From positions 35,383 to 99,382 of the forward strand of contig JAKSIM010000003.1 in assembly GCA_024398845.1 (NCBI GenBank): DNA of 64,000 bases, read 5' to 3'. How positions within the stretch are numbered: the first letter of the stretch is position 1; the number at the start of each line of letters is the position of its first letter. A program made the translations under genes and the position numbers. Origin of the DNA: Fibrobacter sp. GTDB taxonomy: Bacteria > Fibrobacterota > Fibrobacteria > Fibrobacterales > Fibrobacteraceae. The notes under the pieces were generated by a model. That model saw nothing but the letters and a program-made list of their open reading frames with translations, was not told the origin of the DNA and did no database searches. Of the stretch, positions 1 through 9,790 are shown in pieces.

Positions 1-988
1 TTTCGCTAGCATTGATGGTATATTCTTCTTGGCTGCCACCATCCTGAGAGGCAATCGTCGTGAGACGCCAGTCTCCGAGTTTCCAGTCGGCTTTGATACC
101 GAACAGGCCCTGGTGGTTTTCCGAATAACCCGTAAGTTCCGTACCTGCAAGAGAGAGAGAAGTAGTACCCGCTTCCACTCGCTGCAGAATGTAATCTTCG
201 AATTCATCTTTGTACGATTCCTCGTACACCACGCGCACCTGGTTCTGCACACCAAGGCCGCTCTCCACGTTATTGATTTCTACCGTGATGTACGGGCCAA
301 TCTTACCCTTCACCATAAAGCTCGGGTCATAATTCAACGTCGGTGACGGCCACAGGCTCGTCTTGGTACTACCTTCGGCATCGTCCTTTTCGCCATAGCC
401 CTTAAGGCGAATATCCATGGACCCCTGCAGCATGAGCTTCGGCTTATCCAAACCAAAATCCCTCATCCAGGCAGGCATGGAAACCGGCACCGTAATATCG
501 AACATGGAGCCCGTTTCTGGAGCTTCGTAACCATCGTCCCTTTGGCCCACGAGCCCGTTCAGCCAAAGGTTCTTGCGCCCTACATCGTACATGTCCGAAA
601 CGTAATCGGTCAATTCCGGATAATGCGCCGTCCACAAGGTGGTCGTATCGCGAGAAATACCATTCACGCGCTTTTCGCTCACGTCCATTTCACGGGTGGC
701 AATATCGATGTCATGGCTAAACACCTGCCCCTTGGTCGTTTTCATGAGCCTTGGGGAGGCCCCAATGCCGCCAAACGGCAGAAGGTTGTTTAACGGCGTC
801 GCAGAAGGCGGCAATTCCATGTACTGGTACGTAGGCAGCCATTCTGTTTCCGCCGGGTCAGGTTCCCTTTCTTCGGGCTTATATTCCCCGCTTTCTTGGG
901 ACCATACCAAACCACCTGCACCTAAGACAAAGGCACAGAGCGAAAACAAACCCACACGGGTTCTATGTAAGAACCTATTCAAATTCAA
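1..988 (-). CDS. sprA: SprA/Sov-like type IX secretion outer-membrane translocon, N-terminal part (runs off left edge)
   Basis: The minus strand is open from about 988 to the left edge, giving roughly 329 residues of a larger protein. A hydrophobic signal segment lies near the start (FSLCAFVLGAGGLVW), followed by a charged linker. Further in come VEAGTTSLSLAGTEL and GLFGIKADWKLGDW, which match the SprA family pattern in which an IEAGN-SLPL stretch precedes an SLFGIK strand. SprA/Sov is the giant beta-barrel through which T9SS substrates cross the outer membrane. Full-length family members exceed 2000 residues, so most of this gene lies outside. The start is uncertain: no in-frame ATG exists, and TTG at 988, TTG at 982 or GTG at 955 are possible. 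A terminator separates it from the AIPR gene. The family call comes from motif memory, not a search. Confidence 0.72.
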   Translation of the reverse strand, partial: MNLNRFLHRTRVGLFSLCAFVLGAGGLVWSQESGEYKPEEREPDPAETEWLPTYQYMELPPSATPLNNLLPFGGIGASPRLMKTTKGQVFSHDIDIATREMDVSEKRVNGISRDTTTLWTAHYPELTDYVSDMYDVGRKNLWLNGLVGQRDDGYEAPETGSMFDITVPVSMPAWMRDFGLDKPKLMLQGSMDIRLKGYGEKDDAEGSTKTSLWPSPTLNYDPSFMVKGKIGPYITVEINNVESGLGVQNQVRVVYEESYKDEFEDYILQRVEAGTTSLSLAGTELTGYSENHQGLFGIKADWKLGDWRLTTIASQDGGSQEEYTINASE

Positions 989-1075
989 CGGCCATAAAAT
1001 ACTGAATTTGACGTTGCCAAATTCAATAAAAAGCTGAAATTTTTGGGGAAATTAGCAATTTTTTTGTAAAAAAAA

Positions 1076-1100
1076 TGCCCTCGGCACTAAACCGAGGGCA
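1076..1100 (-). terminator. Rho-independent terminator after the AIPR gene
   Basis: TGCCCTCGG and CCGAGGGCA form a perfect 9-bp stem with a 7-nt loop. On the minus strand it is followed by a run of T. It lies 50 nt beyond the stop of the AIPR gene and before the sprA-like gene. Confidence 0.85.
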
Positions 1101-1149
1101 AATTTTAAAAAAAAGTGGATTCTAGCGTTACTTCGCTTAGTTTTGAAAG

Positions 1150-3042
1150 TTAAATGAACGCTTCGATACCACCCAAGCAACGGCTCCAAGACGGATTCTT
1201 CTTCACCAGGAGTTCCATCATCTTGTCGTACGTAGCCGTGTTGGAGAAGCCCTTCCACAAACGACGTTCCACAGATTCGCCGGAATCCTTGTCAATGGTC
1301 GTAATGGTGTCGTAGTAAGCCGGATTATCCTTGAATTCGTTGATCAAGATGCCCTTCAAGTCATCGGTATAAATCTTGGAGGCATACTTGAGAATGGAAT
1401 CGTTGAAGTTGAGTTCGTTTTCAACCAGCCATTCAAAATCCTGAATCGGATCACCGTAAATGAGCCAGTGGCGGAGTGCCAAGGCAACAACGAGGTCCTT
1501 CACCGCACTACGGAAAATGAACTTGTCTTCAAGACGACCGTTAAACGTAATCTTGGTCAGCGGGTTATCGTCGTTCGCTTCAATAGAAACGCCCTTACCC
1601 GGGGTCACCTTGCGGATCTTAATCGGGAGACGGCTAAGAAGCTGCCAAGCCTTGGTGAAGGCGATGGTCTTACGGACAAAATCCTTTTCCTTGTCTGGAG
1701 CAACGCGCACAAAGGCGCCGAAGCAACGCTGGTACAAGGTTTCCTTATCAAAGATGCAATCGCTGGAGCGGCATTCGCTGAGCTTGCCATCCATCATAAA
1801 GAGGGTCTTGGCAAGTTCCGGGCGCATACGCACTTCGAGCTTACGTGTACGGGCCTTGAGACGAACACCGTCCTTGTAAACGTAGGTAAAGCCTTCTTCC
1901 TGGTAACGCTGCCAAATAAAGAACTGCAGGTCATCGGCAGCACGCAGGTGATAGCTGAACACAGGGTTCTGGCGGTTGTTAGCCATGGTCACCTGGTTCA
2001 AGAAGTTATCGGCACCCTGGTACGGCACAACGACCTTCACAAGAACCTGCGGGTTCACGGGCTTTTTGCTCTTCTTGGCATACTGTTCGTATGTAAAGAG
2101 GGACTGGGCACCGTTAATAATCTTCGGGCGTTCAATAAAGAGCACCTTCTTGCCATCGCGATCCTTTAAACGCAGGTCATCGCCCGTAAGGGTCATACCG
2201 TTGTGGAGGAACGGGAAGTCATCGACGTTCACGTTCTGGTCATCGTTACGTTCCATGGTCTGGAAGGCATCGATAAGAGCAGCGTTCGTGTGCGTGAGGT
2301 TACCAAGATAGGTACGAATATTGGAGCTCACAATAGCCATGTTGTGCTTGGTCTTGAGACGCTTGCCCAAGTTCACATGGTAATCAAAAATCGTACGGAT
2401 GGGGCAGAAACCGAGGAAGAGTTCGCCATGATCGCTCGTGAGGTGGAGCGGTTCGGAATCCATCACAATTTCAAGCTTGTCATCGGCAGAGCGGAAGTCA
2501 CGAGTGAGGTCATCGTGTTCGGCAATAATTTCGAGCTTGGCCTTGACTTCGTTTTTCCAGAGGCCGAGCTTACGGCGCATATCTTTGAGGGTGCGTTCCA
2601 GTTCGGAGTCGGTCACGTCGCGGCTTGCACGAGTGCGGAGCACCGTGATTTCCAACGTTTCCATGTACGGACGGCTAGCAGGAGCATCGTCCCCCTCTTC
2701 TTCCTCGTCATCGCTAATTTTGTTGACAGCCCACGGATCAGCCTCTTCACGCAACGAAAGGAAGAACGGATTCGTAGGATCGCTAGTGCGGAAGACTGCG
2801 ATTTGCAATTGCTTGAGGTCGGCATTCAGGTGAGCCACAACCTTTTCGAGAGGAGTATCTTCATCGAGGAAGATGAAGAATTCCATAAAGCCCTGAGAAT
2901 ATTGGAATCCATGGAAGCAACCGTTTTCGTCTAGGTTTAGGTGCCGAAGAGCTTTTATTCGATCATTGGGGTCGTTTGGGTTCAAGCTCAAAAGGCTAGC
3001 TACAAATGCTAAGCGGCGTTCCTGCGATTTTGTAAGTTCCAT
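1150..3042 (-). CDS. AIPR (abortive infection phage resistance) domain protein
   Basis: A 630-residue soluble protein. The central region has LHNGMTLTG (about residue 276) followed by IERPKIINGAQS (about 302), the paired motif of AIPR-family proteins (NNG...I..P.IVNG.Q). Near residue 125 is a very acidic stretch (DDEEEEGDD). The start at 3042 is preferred over the upstream 3075 because GAGG sits 6 nt before this ATG. It is a single-gene unit with about 310 bp of free upstream sequence and its own terminator. AIPR members are linked to abortive infection against phage in lactococci and occur alone or in restriction islands. No restriction or modification gene is adjacent, so a defence role is inference. 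No transmembrane segment is visible. Confidence 0.72.
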   Translation of the reverse strand: MELTKSQERRLAFVASLLSLNPNDPNDRIKALRHLNLDENGCFHGFQYSQGFMEFFIFLDEDTPLEKVVAHLNADLKQLQIAVFRTSDPTNPFFLSLREEADPWAVNKISDDEEEEGDDAPASRPYMETLEITVLRTRASRDVTDSELERTLKDMRRKLGLWKNEVKAKLEIIAEHDDLTRDFRSADDKLEIVMDSEPLHLTSDHGELFLGFCPIRTIFDYHVNLGKRLKTKHNMAIVSSNIRTYLGNLTHTNAALIDAFQTMERNDDQNVNVDDFPFLHNGMTLTGDDLRLKDRDGKKVLFIERPKIINGAQSLFTYEQYAKKSKKPVNPQVLVKVVVPYQGADNFLNQVTMANNRQNPVFSYHLRAADDLQFFIWQRYQEEGFTYVYKDGVRLKARTRKLEVRMRPELAKTLFMMDGKLSECRSSDCIFDKETLYQRCFGAFVRVAPDKEKDFVRKTIAFTKAWQLLSRLPIKIRKVTPGKGVSIEANDDNPLTKITFNGRLEDKFIFRSAVKDLVVALALRHWLIYGDPIQDFEWLVENELNFNDSILKYASKIYTDDLKGILINEFKDNPAYYDTITTIDKDSGESVERRLWKGFSNTATYDKMMELLVKKNPSWSRCLGGIEAFI

Positions 3043-3354
3043 TTTATCCTCAATTTTATACTGAAGGCACACCATATATTTTTGTTATATGGCAATGCCA
3101 CTGCCGTATTTCGCTCACTAAAAATAGTTTCAAAAACACTATTTTGAGTACAAAAATAACAAATCTTTTGTAAAAAGGCCAATTTTTGGCAAATTTAGTG
3201 CTCAAATGCACAAATCCGAATGCGGTAAGCAACCCTTCACAGACACTTTTGTTTACCAATTTTTACAGTCAGGATAAGCCAAAGTGTTTCCTATAAACCC
3301 AGACGTTCGTTTACGATATAGCTAAATTTGATTGGGTTTACGTTCGGTCCGCAT
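3043..3354. other. Intergenic region between divergent AIPR and TIGR02171 genes
   Basis: About 310 bp, AT-rich, with no convincing coding frame. It must hold the promoters of the two divergent genes, but I could not pick a clear operator or RNA element. Short AT-rich runs around 3070-3090 could be a promoter for the AIPR gene. Confidence 0.4.
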
Positions 3355-6099
3355 ATGAAATTTTTCAAACTTGCAATTTTGCCATTCCTTATCGCGCTTT
3401 TAGACGCATGTTCCAATTCAACATCTCCTATTGAAATAAATTGCTTCAACACGCTCTCTGCGTGTACTGATTTTGAAGAAAGCCCCTTGGTGAAAATCAA
3501 CTCCAAAGGTAAAACGGTGACTCTTGGCACAACGGACTCCCTCGCCAAAGCAGATGAACGTCCTCAAATGAAGGTCAATTTTGATTACGATTTTAGCATC
3601 GGCCGAAACGAAGTTACCTGTAACGAATTCAACGTGCTCATGAGGTTTTACTCGCCCTCCAGCATCCTCTTGGATTGCGATACCATCGTTTACCCAGCAA
3701 CAAACGTAACCTACTACGACGCCATCCTTTTTGCAAACGCCAAAAGCATGCACCATAAGCTCGATACGGTCTATACCTACAACTGGGCGTTCTACGACGC
3801 CAAGGGTCATTGTACCCACTTGGACGGGCTGACTTTCAATACAAACGTCGATGGCTACCGTTTACCCACCGAAGCGGAATGGGTTTTTGCAGCAAACGAA
3901 AACTGGAACCTTAAGCACTCTTGGACCACAAGCAACTCCGATTACCTTGCCCATAACGTATGCTCGGCCGATTCCATGGCAACCATATGCGATATGGCGG
4001 GAAACGTAATGGAATGGGTCTACGACTGGCTCGGCTACTACAAAGACACGACCCTCTCCAATTTTGTAGGCCCAATGGACGGAGGAAATTTTGACGAGCG
4101 CATTATTAAGGGTGGAAGCTATCGTGATGCGGATTCCTCTATAAACGTAACCAAGCGAACGGACGTTTATACTGTCACCTCAACATCAAAGGCGGAATAC
4201 GTAGGATTTCGCATTGCCCGCGGCACTTTTAAAAATCCCACATGGTTGAACCGTAACGGAAAGTCTCAAAACTACCGGATAGTCGCTCTAGCAAACCCTT
4301 CAGACGTCCGTTCTCTCACGAGTTCCTTTAAATCTAAACTCGTCTTTAGAAACGATATTAGCAGAAACCTCGCCTACATTGACTATAGCGAAGGGAGTTC
4401 CACCATCATTGAAATTGAAGACACCATTAATGCCTACCACCCCGTTATTTCTCCGGACGGAAAGTCTGTCGCCTTTTGTACTGGGTTCGAAGGCATTGAC
4501 GGCCCCTCCAACCTATATGTTCGCGATCTAAACCCCGAAGGCAGCAATCTCGTAAAGCTAGATGTTCCCTCCGCCGTCATCCCCCGTTGGCGAGTCACCG
4601 CCGAAGGAGACACGACGATTGTGTACGTAGATAATGCAGGCAACAACAAAGACAATACGGAATTCTTCAAAAAATCCACGTGGCAAGTCACTTTTTCTAA
4701 CCATAAATTCGGGACGCCTCAAAAAATTTTGAATGGAGCCTACCACGAAAGCGTCAGCAAAGATCAAAAGCTAGCCTTGAGCGGAGGTCGCATTTTACGA
4801 GTTCACATTACCCCCAAGGATAGCGCTCTCTCGGCGGGACGCGATTCCGTTTGGTACAACGGAGAACAAGCTTGCAACGCCTCGCTCTCGCAAGACCGAG
4901 CAAATCGAGTTCTATTTTTGGACTTTGGCGGAAAAACAGGACGAAAGTTTTTAGACACCACCTACGGTACACACGAAGCACTATTGGTTACCAATGCCAT
5001 GGGCTCCCTGTACAAGGGTTTCTTATCTCCAAAGGGAATGACTTATGACCACACGGAATGGGCTTCCGAAAGATCAGACATAGCCACCTTCACTTTTGCA
5101 AATAACAATGGGGCGCATACTCTCATTGCCGCCCAAAATACAAACAATGGATTCCGCCTCGAGCTTGTAAAGGGAACAGAACTCTGGCACCCCTATTTGT
5201 GGACCGAAAAAAAATTCACTCCCAGCAGGAATATTTCGATAGACAGCGCAGGCGTCTATTACAACGAATACGCTTGGTACAACGCCCTTGAACTTCGCGT
5301 AAAGATGGAAAACTTTTGGTTCCGCAAAAATGATGTCACGGCAGCCGGAATCGGAAGTTCAAGAATGATGTTCGGCATCAACGAAAAAAAAGTTACCAAC
5401 GAAAACTTCTTGAACATGGCCTACTCCGCAGCAGACATGCGCGGGATGTACTACATATTTGAAAATTACTTGCTGAACCACGTCAAGAACCTCAAGGTCC
5501 TGGTCGTTGAACTGTCTCCGGATCTTTTATGGTACGAGCGCGATAAATCCTGGGACTTGATTTACAACGGAGTCCCTGGCTACAAATACGACGAGAACCA
5601 CGACTTTTGGGTTAAAAGTGGACCCTCAGAAGAATTCCTGAGAGCCGTCATCGGCTGCCCCAGACCGGCCTCGGCTCTGCAGCACCCATATACCCTTGAA
5701 GAGTTCCAATTACCATCCCTTAACTGGAACAATCCCGCGATATTTGTTGACACTACCGAAATGGATTTAAACAATCCGAACTACAAAGAAAACTTTGGGT
5801 TGTTTAAAAAAATCGTTCAAAAGGCAAACAAAAAAGGGATAAAAGTCATTTGCCTCATTGCTCCGCAAAGTCCCATGTACAAAAAAACAGGTTCCTATGG
5901 TGTATACGGTCCCAAACGTTCCGATGCCGAACTCATTTTGAACGAAGCGAAAAAAATGGACCTTATATGGATGGACGAAAATAAAATGGGCGACCACGAC
6001 TATACCGAAAGCATGGCGTACAATATGGACCACCTAAGTGGAGAAGGTTCTACCGTCCTCACCTCGAGGCTAGACTCCCTTTTAGCCGATTTGAAATAA
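3355..6099 (+). CDS. TIGR02171-family lipoprotein: FGE/SUMF1-like, propeller-like and SGNH-like domains
   Basis: A 914-residue lipoprotein. The start at 3355 gives a compact signal peptide with lipobox LLDAC (Cys19); the upstream in-frame ATG at 3328 only adds residues. Residues about 60-290 form a formylglycine-generating-enzyme-like domain with YRLPTEAEW (about 167), DMAGNVMEWV (about 213) and IKGGSY. A TolB-like beta-propeller segment follows (PVISPDGKSVAF, about 361). The C-terminal part looks like an SGNH hydrolase: GIGSSRM (about 665) as the Ser block and DHLS (about 892) as the Asp-His block. This order matches the Fibrobacter paralogous family TIGR02171, whose function is unknown. The enzymatic readings of each domain are inference. 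The protein should sit on the outer membrane or at the surface. Confidence 0.8.
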   Translation: MKFFKLAILPFLIALLDACSNSTSPIEINCFNTLSACTDFEESPLVKINSKGKTVTLGTTDSLAKADERPQMKVNFDYDFSIGRNEVTCNEFNVLMRFYSPSSILLDCDTIVYPATNVTYYDAILFANAKSMHHKLDTVYTYNWAFYDAKGHCTHLDGLTFNTNVDGYRLPTEAEWVFAANENWNLKHSWTTSNSDYLAHNVCSADSMATICDMAGNVMEWVYDWLGYYKDTTLSNFVGPMDGGNFDERIIKGGSYRDADSSINVTKRTDVYTVTSTSKAEYVGFRIARGTFKNPTWLNRNGKSQNYRIVALANPSDVRSLTSSFKSKLVFRNDISRNLAYIDYSEGSSTIIEIEDTINAYHPVISPDGKSVAFCTGFEGIDGPSNLYVRDLNPEGSNLVKLDVPSAVIPRWRVTAEGDTTIVYVDNAGNNKDNTEFFKKSTWQVTFSNHKFGTPQKILNGAYHESVSKDQKLALSGGRILRVHITPKDSALSAGRDSVWYNGEQACNASLSQDRANRVLFLDFGGKTGRKFLDTTYGTHEALLVTNAMGSLYKGFLSPKGMTYDHTEWASERSDIATFTFANNNGAHTLIAAQNTNNGFRLELVKGTELWHPYLWTEKKFTPSRNISIDSAGVYYNEYAWYNALELRVKMENFWFRKNDVTAAGIGSSRMMFGINEKKVTNENFLNMAYSAADMRGMYYIFENYLLNHVKNLKVLVVELSPDLLWYERDKSWDLIYNGVPGYKYDENHDFWVKSGPSEEFLRAVIGCPRPASALQHPYTLEEFQLPSLNWNNPAIFVDTTEMDLNNPNYKENFGLFKKIVQKANKKGIKVICLIAPQSPMYKKTGSYGVYGPKRSDAELILNEAKKMDLIWMDENKMGDHDYTESMAYNMDHLSGEGSTVLTSRLDSLLADLK

Positions 6100-6102
6100 A
6101 AA

Positions 6103-6126
6103 AAGCCCCTATTCGGGCTTTTTTTT
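6103..6126 (+). terminator. Rho-independent terminator after the TIGR02171 gene
   Basis: AAGCCC and GGGCTT pair around a 6-nt loop and are followed by T8. It starts 3 nt after the stop codon. Confidence 0.88.
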
Positions 6127-6204
6127 AGTTTTTTTGCATACAATTTGCACGTTTCGCCACAAAAAAGCTATGATTTATTTGGTTAGAACAATAGGAGTTT
6201 CCCT

Positions 6205-6957
6205 ATGAACTTGATAGATGTTTTTGCAAAAGCTAAGGCCGAAAAGGCAACTTCACTGGACCTGTCCCAGCATGAGCTCCGCATTTTACCGCCGGAACTG
6301 TTTGAAATAGATACTCTCGAAGATCTTAACTTGGACCGCAACAAGTTGGTGGAACTCCCCGACGACCTCGGAAAGTTGAAAAACCTGAAGAGCCTTTCCG
6401 TTAGCGAAAACGACTTGATGGAATTGCCAGATAGCATTGGCAACCTCACGAAGCTCGAAAACCTTTACCTTGGCTACAACAGCCTCTCCGAACTGCCACA
6501 TACCGTCGGCAAGCTCACGAACCTCCATACGGTCAACATTGCCAAGAACCAGCTTTTGGAACTTCCCGAAGAAATCGGCAACTGGACCAAGGTTGTAAAG
6601 CTTTCCCTGCACGACAACATGCTCTCCGAAATTCCGGCTTCGCTCGGTAAAATGAAGAGCGTCGTAAAACTTTACCTTGACAACAACGAACTGAACAGCA
6701 TTCCAAGTACACTCAGCCAGTTGCAGAACCTGGAAATCCTAATGATTTCTGGCAACAACCTCAGTGCCATTCCAGCAGAATTCAGCAAACTTTCCAAGCT
6801 TCGCGAACTCGTACTTGATGCGAACCAGCTTGAGACTCTCCCCGAAAGTCTAGCTGAATGCGAAAGCCTGCAGACCATTTCCATTATCGAAAACCCGATG
6901 GAAGGCGGTGTCCCGCGCGTATTGCTCGACAAGAAAAATCTGAGCATTGACCAGTAA
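6205..6957 (+). CDS. Leucine-rich repeat protein
   Basis: A 250-residue protein built almost entirely from about nine 23-residue leucine-rich repeats of the type LxxLxLxxNxLxxLPxxIGxLxx, the bacterial/Ras-suppressor-like class. There is no signal peptide, so a cytoplasmic location is expected and the role would be protein binding. AGGAG lies 7 nt before the ATG. The next gene, an S41 protease lipoprotein, starts 19 nt after the stop, so the two are probably co-transcribed. The binding partner cannot be told from sequence. Confidence 0.85.
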   Translation: MNLIDVFAKAKAEKATSLDLSQHELRILPPELFEIDTLEDLNLDRNKLVELPDDLGKLKNLKSLSVSENDLMELPDSIGNLTKLENLYLGYNSLSELPHTVGKLTNLHTVNIAKNQLLELPEEIGNWTKVVKLSLHDNMLSEIPASLGKMKSVVKLYLDNNELNSIPSTLSQLQNLEILMISGNNLSAIPAEFSKLSKLRELVLDANQLETLPESLAECESLQTISIIENPMEGGVPRVLLDKKNLSIDQ

Positions 6958-6976
6958 CATTCGCGAGAGAACGCTT

Positions 6977-8260
6977 ATGCGGTCAACTTCGCTATTCCTG
7001 TTTTTAATGGCGCTTTTGGCGTTGTGTGGTTGTAGTAATTTTTTTGAACCCGTTGAAAGCACTGGTGCCCCAACAGAATACGAATTCAACTACTGGCTAT
7101 TACAGCATACCTACCTTTTTGAAGAAGAGCTTACCAAGCTCGACCCCAACGGGGATTCAACACAACTCCTATACGATGCCCTAGACGACAGGTACACCCG
7201 CTATGCACCGCCATCTAAAAGTACTAGTACATCCATTAGCATCAACACCAGCCTCAAGGAAGGCGACGTCGGCATGGAGTACAAGCTTGCCCTAGGAAAC
7301 GCACACCCGCTAATTACCTATCGCGTTTACCCAAACGGACCAGCAGGCAAGGCTCACATTCCCAGATACGCAAACATCGTTTCTATTAACGGCATAGAAC
7401 TCACCGGAGAAGACGCCTACAACACCTATCGATCTGTACTCGACACTTGTTCAGAAGTCGAGCTAGTCATTTACAAGAACGAGATTCAAAAAACATACAA
7501 ACTAACAAAAGAGACGGTGTACGCTCCGACCATTTTTTTAGATACACTCTACGGGACAACCTTTATAACGATTAGTGAATTCAAGCTCAATACGGCAGAC
7601 CTGGAAAACGGAACCCTTGGCGAATTGAAGTCTTATTTGGATTCCACGCAAAACGAAACCAAGCCAAGAGTCATCAACGTTCTCAATAATCCTGGTGGTC
7701 ACGTATCACAATGCGTTGGCGCCGCCGACCAATTTGTTAGTGAAGGAATGCTCTCGGCTTATTCTTGGAGGACCTTCACTCCCGATGGTGGGTACGCAAA
7801 TCCATCGCAAGCAATTTATGCGGTAAAAGGCGATGCGGGCGAAAAAGGGAAATTTGCCATTCTAGCCAATGGCGGAAGTGCCAGCTGCGCAGAAATCTTT
7901 ACCGCAGCCGTATCGCAACTTTCGGACACGCCTATTATTGGAAGCACAACCTACGGCAAGGGCATCGGCCAAACCAATTACAAGACCGTAGACAACGGAC
8001 TCGCCATAATCACCAACCTTTTGTTTAAAACACCTAATGGAACAGTCTATCATAAAAAAGGCCTCAAGCCCAATTACCCTTGCGACAGTGAAGACTTCTA
8101 TAAGTGCGCCATAAACGCACTCCAAACCCACTTTGGATCAGGAGCTCTTTCTAAAAAAGGCAGGCCAGCCTATGATGAATCCCAATTGGTAAACATCGAA
8201 GAACCCAAAGGTTTAGGTGGAGCCATCGTGCAGCAAGAAGACCTAGCCATTAGCAAATAA
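6977..8260 (+). CDS. S41 (C-terminal processing) peptidase lipoprotein
   Basis: A 427-residue lipoprotein. The start at 6977 gives signal MRSTSLFLFLMALLALCGC, with the lipobox Cys at 19. A PDZ-like region around residues 90-170 contains VSINGIELTGEDAY. The tail-specific protease fold follows, with NVLNNPGG, the catalytic Ser region ANGGSASCAE and the general-base Lys region STTYGKGIGQ. Both members of the Ser-Lys dyad appear present. S41 enzymes cleave near the C-terminus of envelope proteins. It forms a probable operon with the LRR gene upstream and a second S41 gene 15 nt downstream, with which it shares only the fold. Confidence 0.87.
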   Translation: MRSTSLFLFLMALLALCGCSNFFEPVESTGAPTEYEFNYWLLQHTYLFEEELTKLDPNGDSTQLLYDALDDRYTRYAPPSKSTSTSISINTSLKEGDVGMEYKLALGNAHPLITYRVYPNGPAGKAHIPRYANIVSINGIELTGEDAYNTYRSVLDTCSEVELVIYKNEIQKTYKLTKETVYAPTIFLDTLYGTTFITISEFKLNTADLENGTLGELKSYLDSTQNETKPRVINVLNNPGGHVSQCVGAADQFVSEGMLSAYSWRTFTPDGGYANPSQAIYAVKGDAGEKGKFAILANGGSASCAEIFTAAVSQLSDTPIIGSTTYGKGIGQTNYKTVDNGLAIITNLLFKTPNGTVYHKKGLKPNYPCDSEDFYKCAINALQTHFGSGALSKKGRPAYDESQLVNIEEPKGLGGAIVQQEDLAISK

Positions 8261-8275
8261 AAAAGGGGACGCTTT

Positions 8276-9790
8276 ATGAAAATGATATCAACGATTTTAA
8301 AAACCGGTTTAATACTCTGTAGCATTCTCGGCCTTATCGCCTGTGATGTAAACGGAACCTCTAGCAAAAAATCTATTGACCCTGCAGACCTCGACAACAT
8401 CACGTCGCAAGAAACATTTGACTTCTATTGGGACAACATGACAGAGAACCAAAGGGAGTTCGAATATTGCTACGAAATTTTGGATTACTTTTATCTGTTC
8501 GCACACAGCGATTCTCTTAAGCCCAAAGGAACCGCATGGTATAATCAGCTACAGCCAAGATACCGCTATATAGGATCTTCCTCATTTGCATTTGACACTA
8601 AGCAAATACAAAAACCAGCTGAGATTCTAGACACTTATTTTATGTACATCGCTCTATCTGACATGTACACCCAATATATTGATCCCGCCGAGTTTTCTTT
8701 TGAAGACTTTGTTGAAGAAATGGAAGCCCGCGACAATCTGCTAGACTTGGGGGTCAACGTCCACCCCATTGTACACGATGGAGACACCTCTCTCGTCGTT
8801 ATGCAAGTGTTTAAAGAATCCCCCGCAGAAAAAGCCAAAATTGCCGAAGGCGATACCCTTTTGACGATTAACGGTCTCGTTGTTAAAACCATAGCAGATT
8901 ACAAATTAATCGCAAATGGACCTGCCGGGACAAGCACTTCCGTAGTTATTTCTAGAAACGAGAATGGAGAGACCGTTCAAAAGACTCTAGACATTACCTA
9001 TGTCCCGTATCTGCCTCCTACAGTGAATTATAAAATCATCGATTCCATTGCCGTCATTCAAATTACGGAATACACAGAAACCAATACCACTAGTGACCAA
9101 GGAACATACGGGGAATTTCTCGAAGCGCTTGAAGCCACAAAGAACACCAAGGCCACCATCATTGACCTGCGCAATAATCCCGGTGGAGACGGGGAACAAT
9201 GCAAGGCTATCGCAGCAGAATCGCTCAACAAAAACGACATCATTAGCATTGAATACAGCGTTGACACTGCGGCAACCGGCGAAATCGTAACGGACACCAT
9301 ATTCGCGACCGAAGACGGTATTGCCAAAGACCGCTACACAATCTTCCTCGCCAACGAAAATTCCGGTAGCTGTTCCGAATACCACATGGCAGGAGTCATT
9401 GCCAACAAGCACTCTCCTGTCATCGGGAATCTCACTTACGGTAAAGGCGTTGGCTATTCCATTCTCCCTTCATACTTAGAAGGCGCCATTATTGTAACAA
9501 CCGTCATTGTCTACGATTTGAACCACAAGACCTACCACATGTACGGAATCGCCCCCGACATAGAGCTCCATGATGACGACGACATTTTAGACACTGCTCT
9601 CGCCATCGCAAAAGAGGGCTCTATGCAACGCACGGCTACATACGGAACCATCGTTCAACCCAACTTTAGGCAAAACCCGTATTCACTCGAGAAAAAAGCG
9701 GCAGATAAAAAAATCATTCCTAGCCGCAAAGACCTAGGAATGTATAAAATCATTCGACGTGAAAACGTTCTAAAAAAATTCACGCACTAG
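8276..9790 (+). CDS. S41 (C-terminal processing) peptidase lipoprotein, second copy
   Basis: A 504-residue lipoprotein with signal MKMISTILKTGLILCSILGL and lipobox LIAC. A helical N-terminal region is followed by a PDZ-like part (SPAEKAKIAEGDTLLTING) and an S41 core: IIDLRNNPGGDGEQ, the Ser region NENSGSCSEYH and the Lys region LTYGKGVGYS. AAAAGGGG precedes the ATG as ribosome binding site. It is a tandem paralogue of the gene before it, but diverged. The stop codon overlaps the stop of the convergent M23 gene by 4 bp (CTAG), so there is no room for a separate terminator. Confidence 0.87.
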   Translation: MKMISTILKTGLILCSILGLIACDVNGTSSKKSIDPADLDNITSQETFDFYWDNMTENQREFEYCYEILDYFYLFAHSDSLKPKGTAWYNQLQPRYRYIGSSSFAFDTKQIQKPAEILDTYFMYIALSDMYTQYIDPAEFSFEDFVEEMEARDNLLDLGVNVHPIVHDGDTSLVVMQVFKESPAEKAKIAEGDTLLTINGLVVKTIADYKLIANGPAGTSTSVVISRNENGETVQKTLDITYVPYLPPTVNYKIIDSIAVIQITEYTETNTTSDQGTYGEFLEALEATKNTKATIIDLRNNPGGDGEQCKAIAAESLNKNDIISIEYSVDTAATGEIVTDTIFATEDGIAKDRYTIFLANENSGSCSEYHMAGVIANKHSPVIGNLTYGKGVGYSILPSYLEGAIIVTTVIVYDLNHKTYHMYGIAPDIELHDDDDILDTALAIAKEGSMQRTATYGTIVQPNFRQNPYSLEKKAADKKIIPSRKDLGMYKIIRRENVLKKFTH

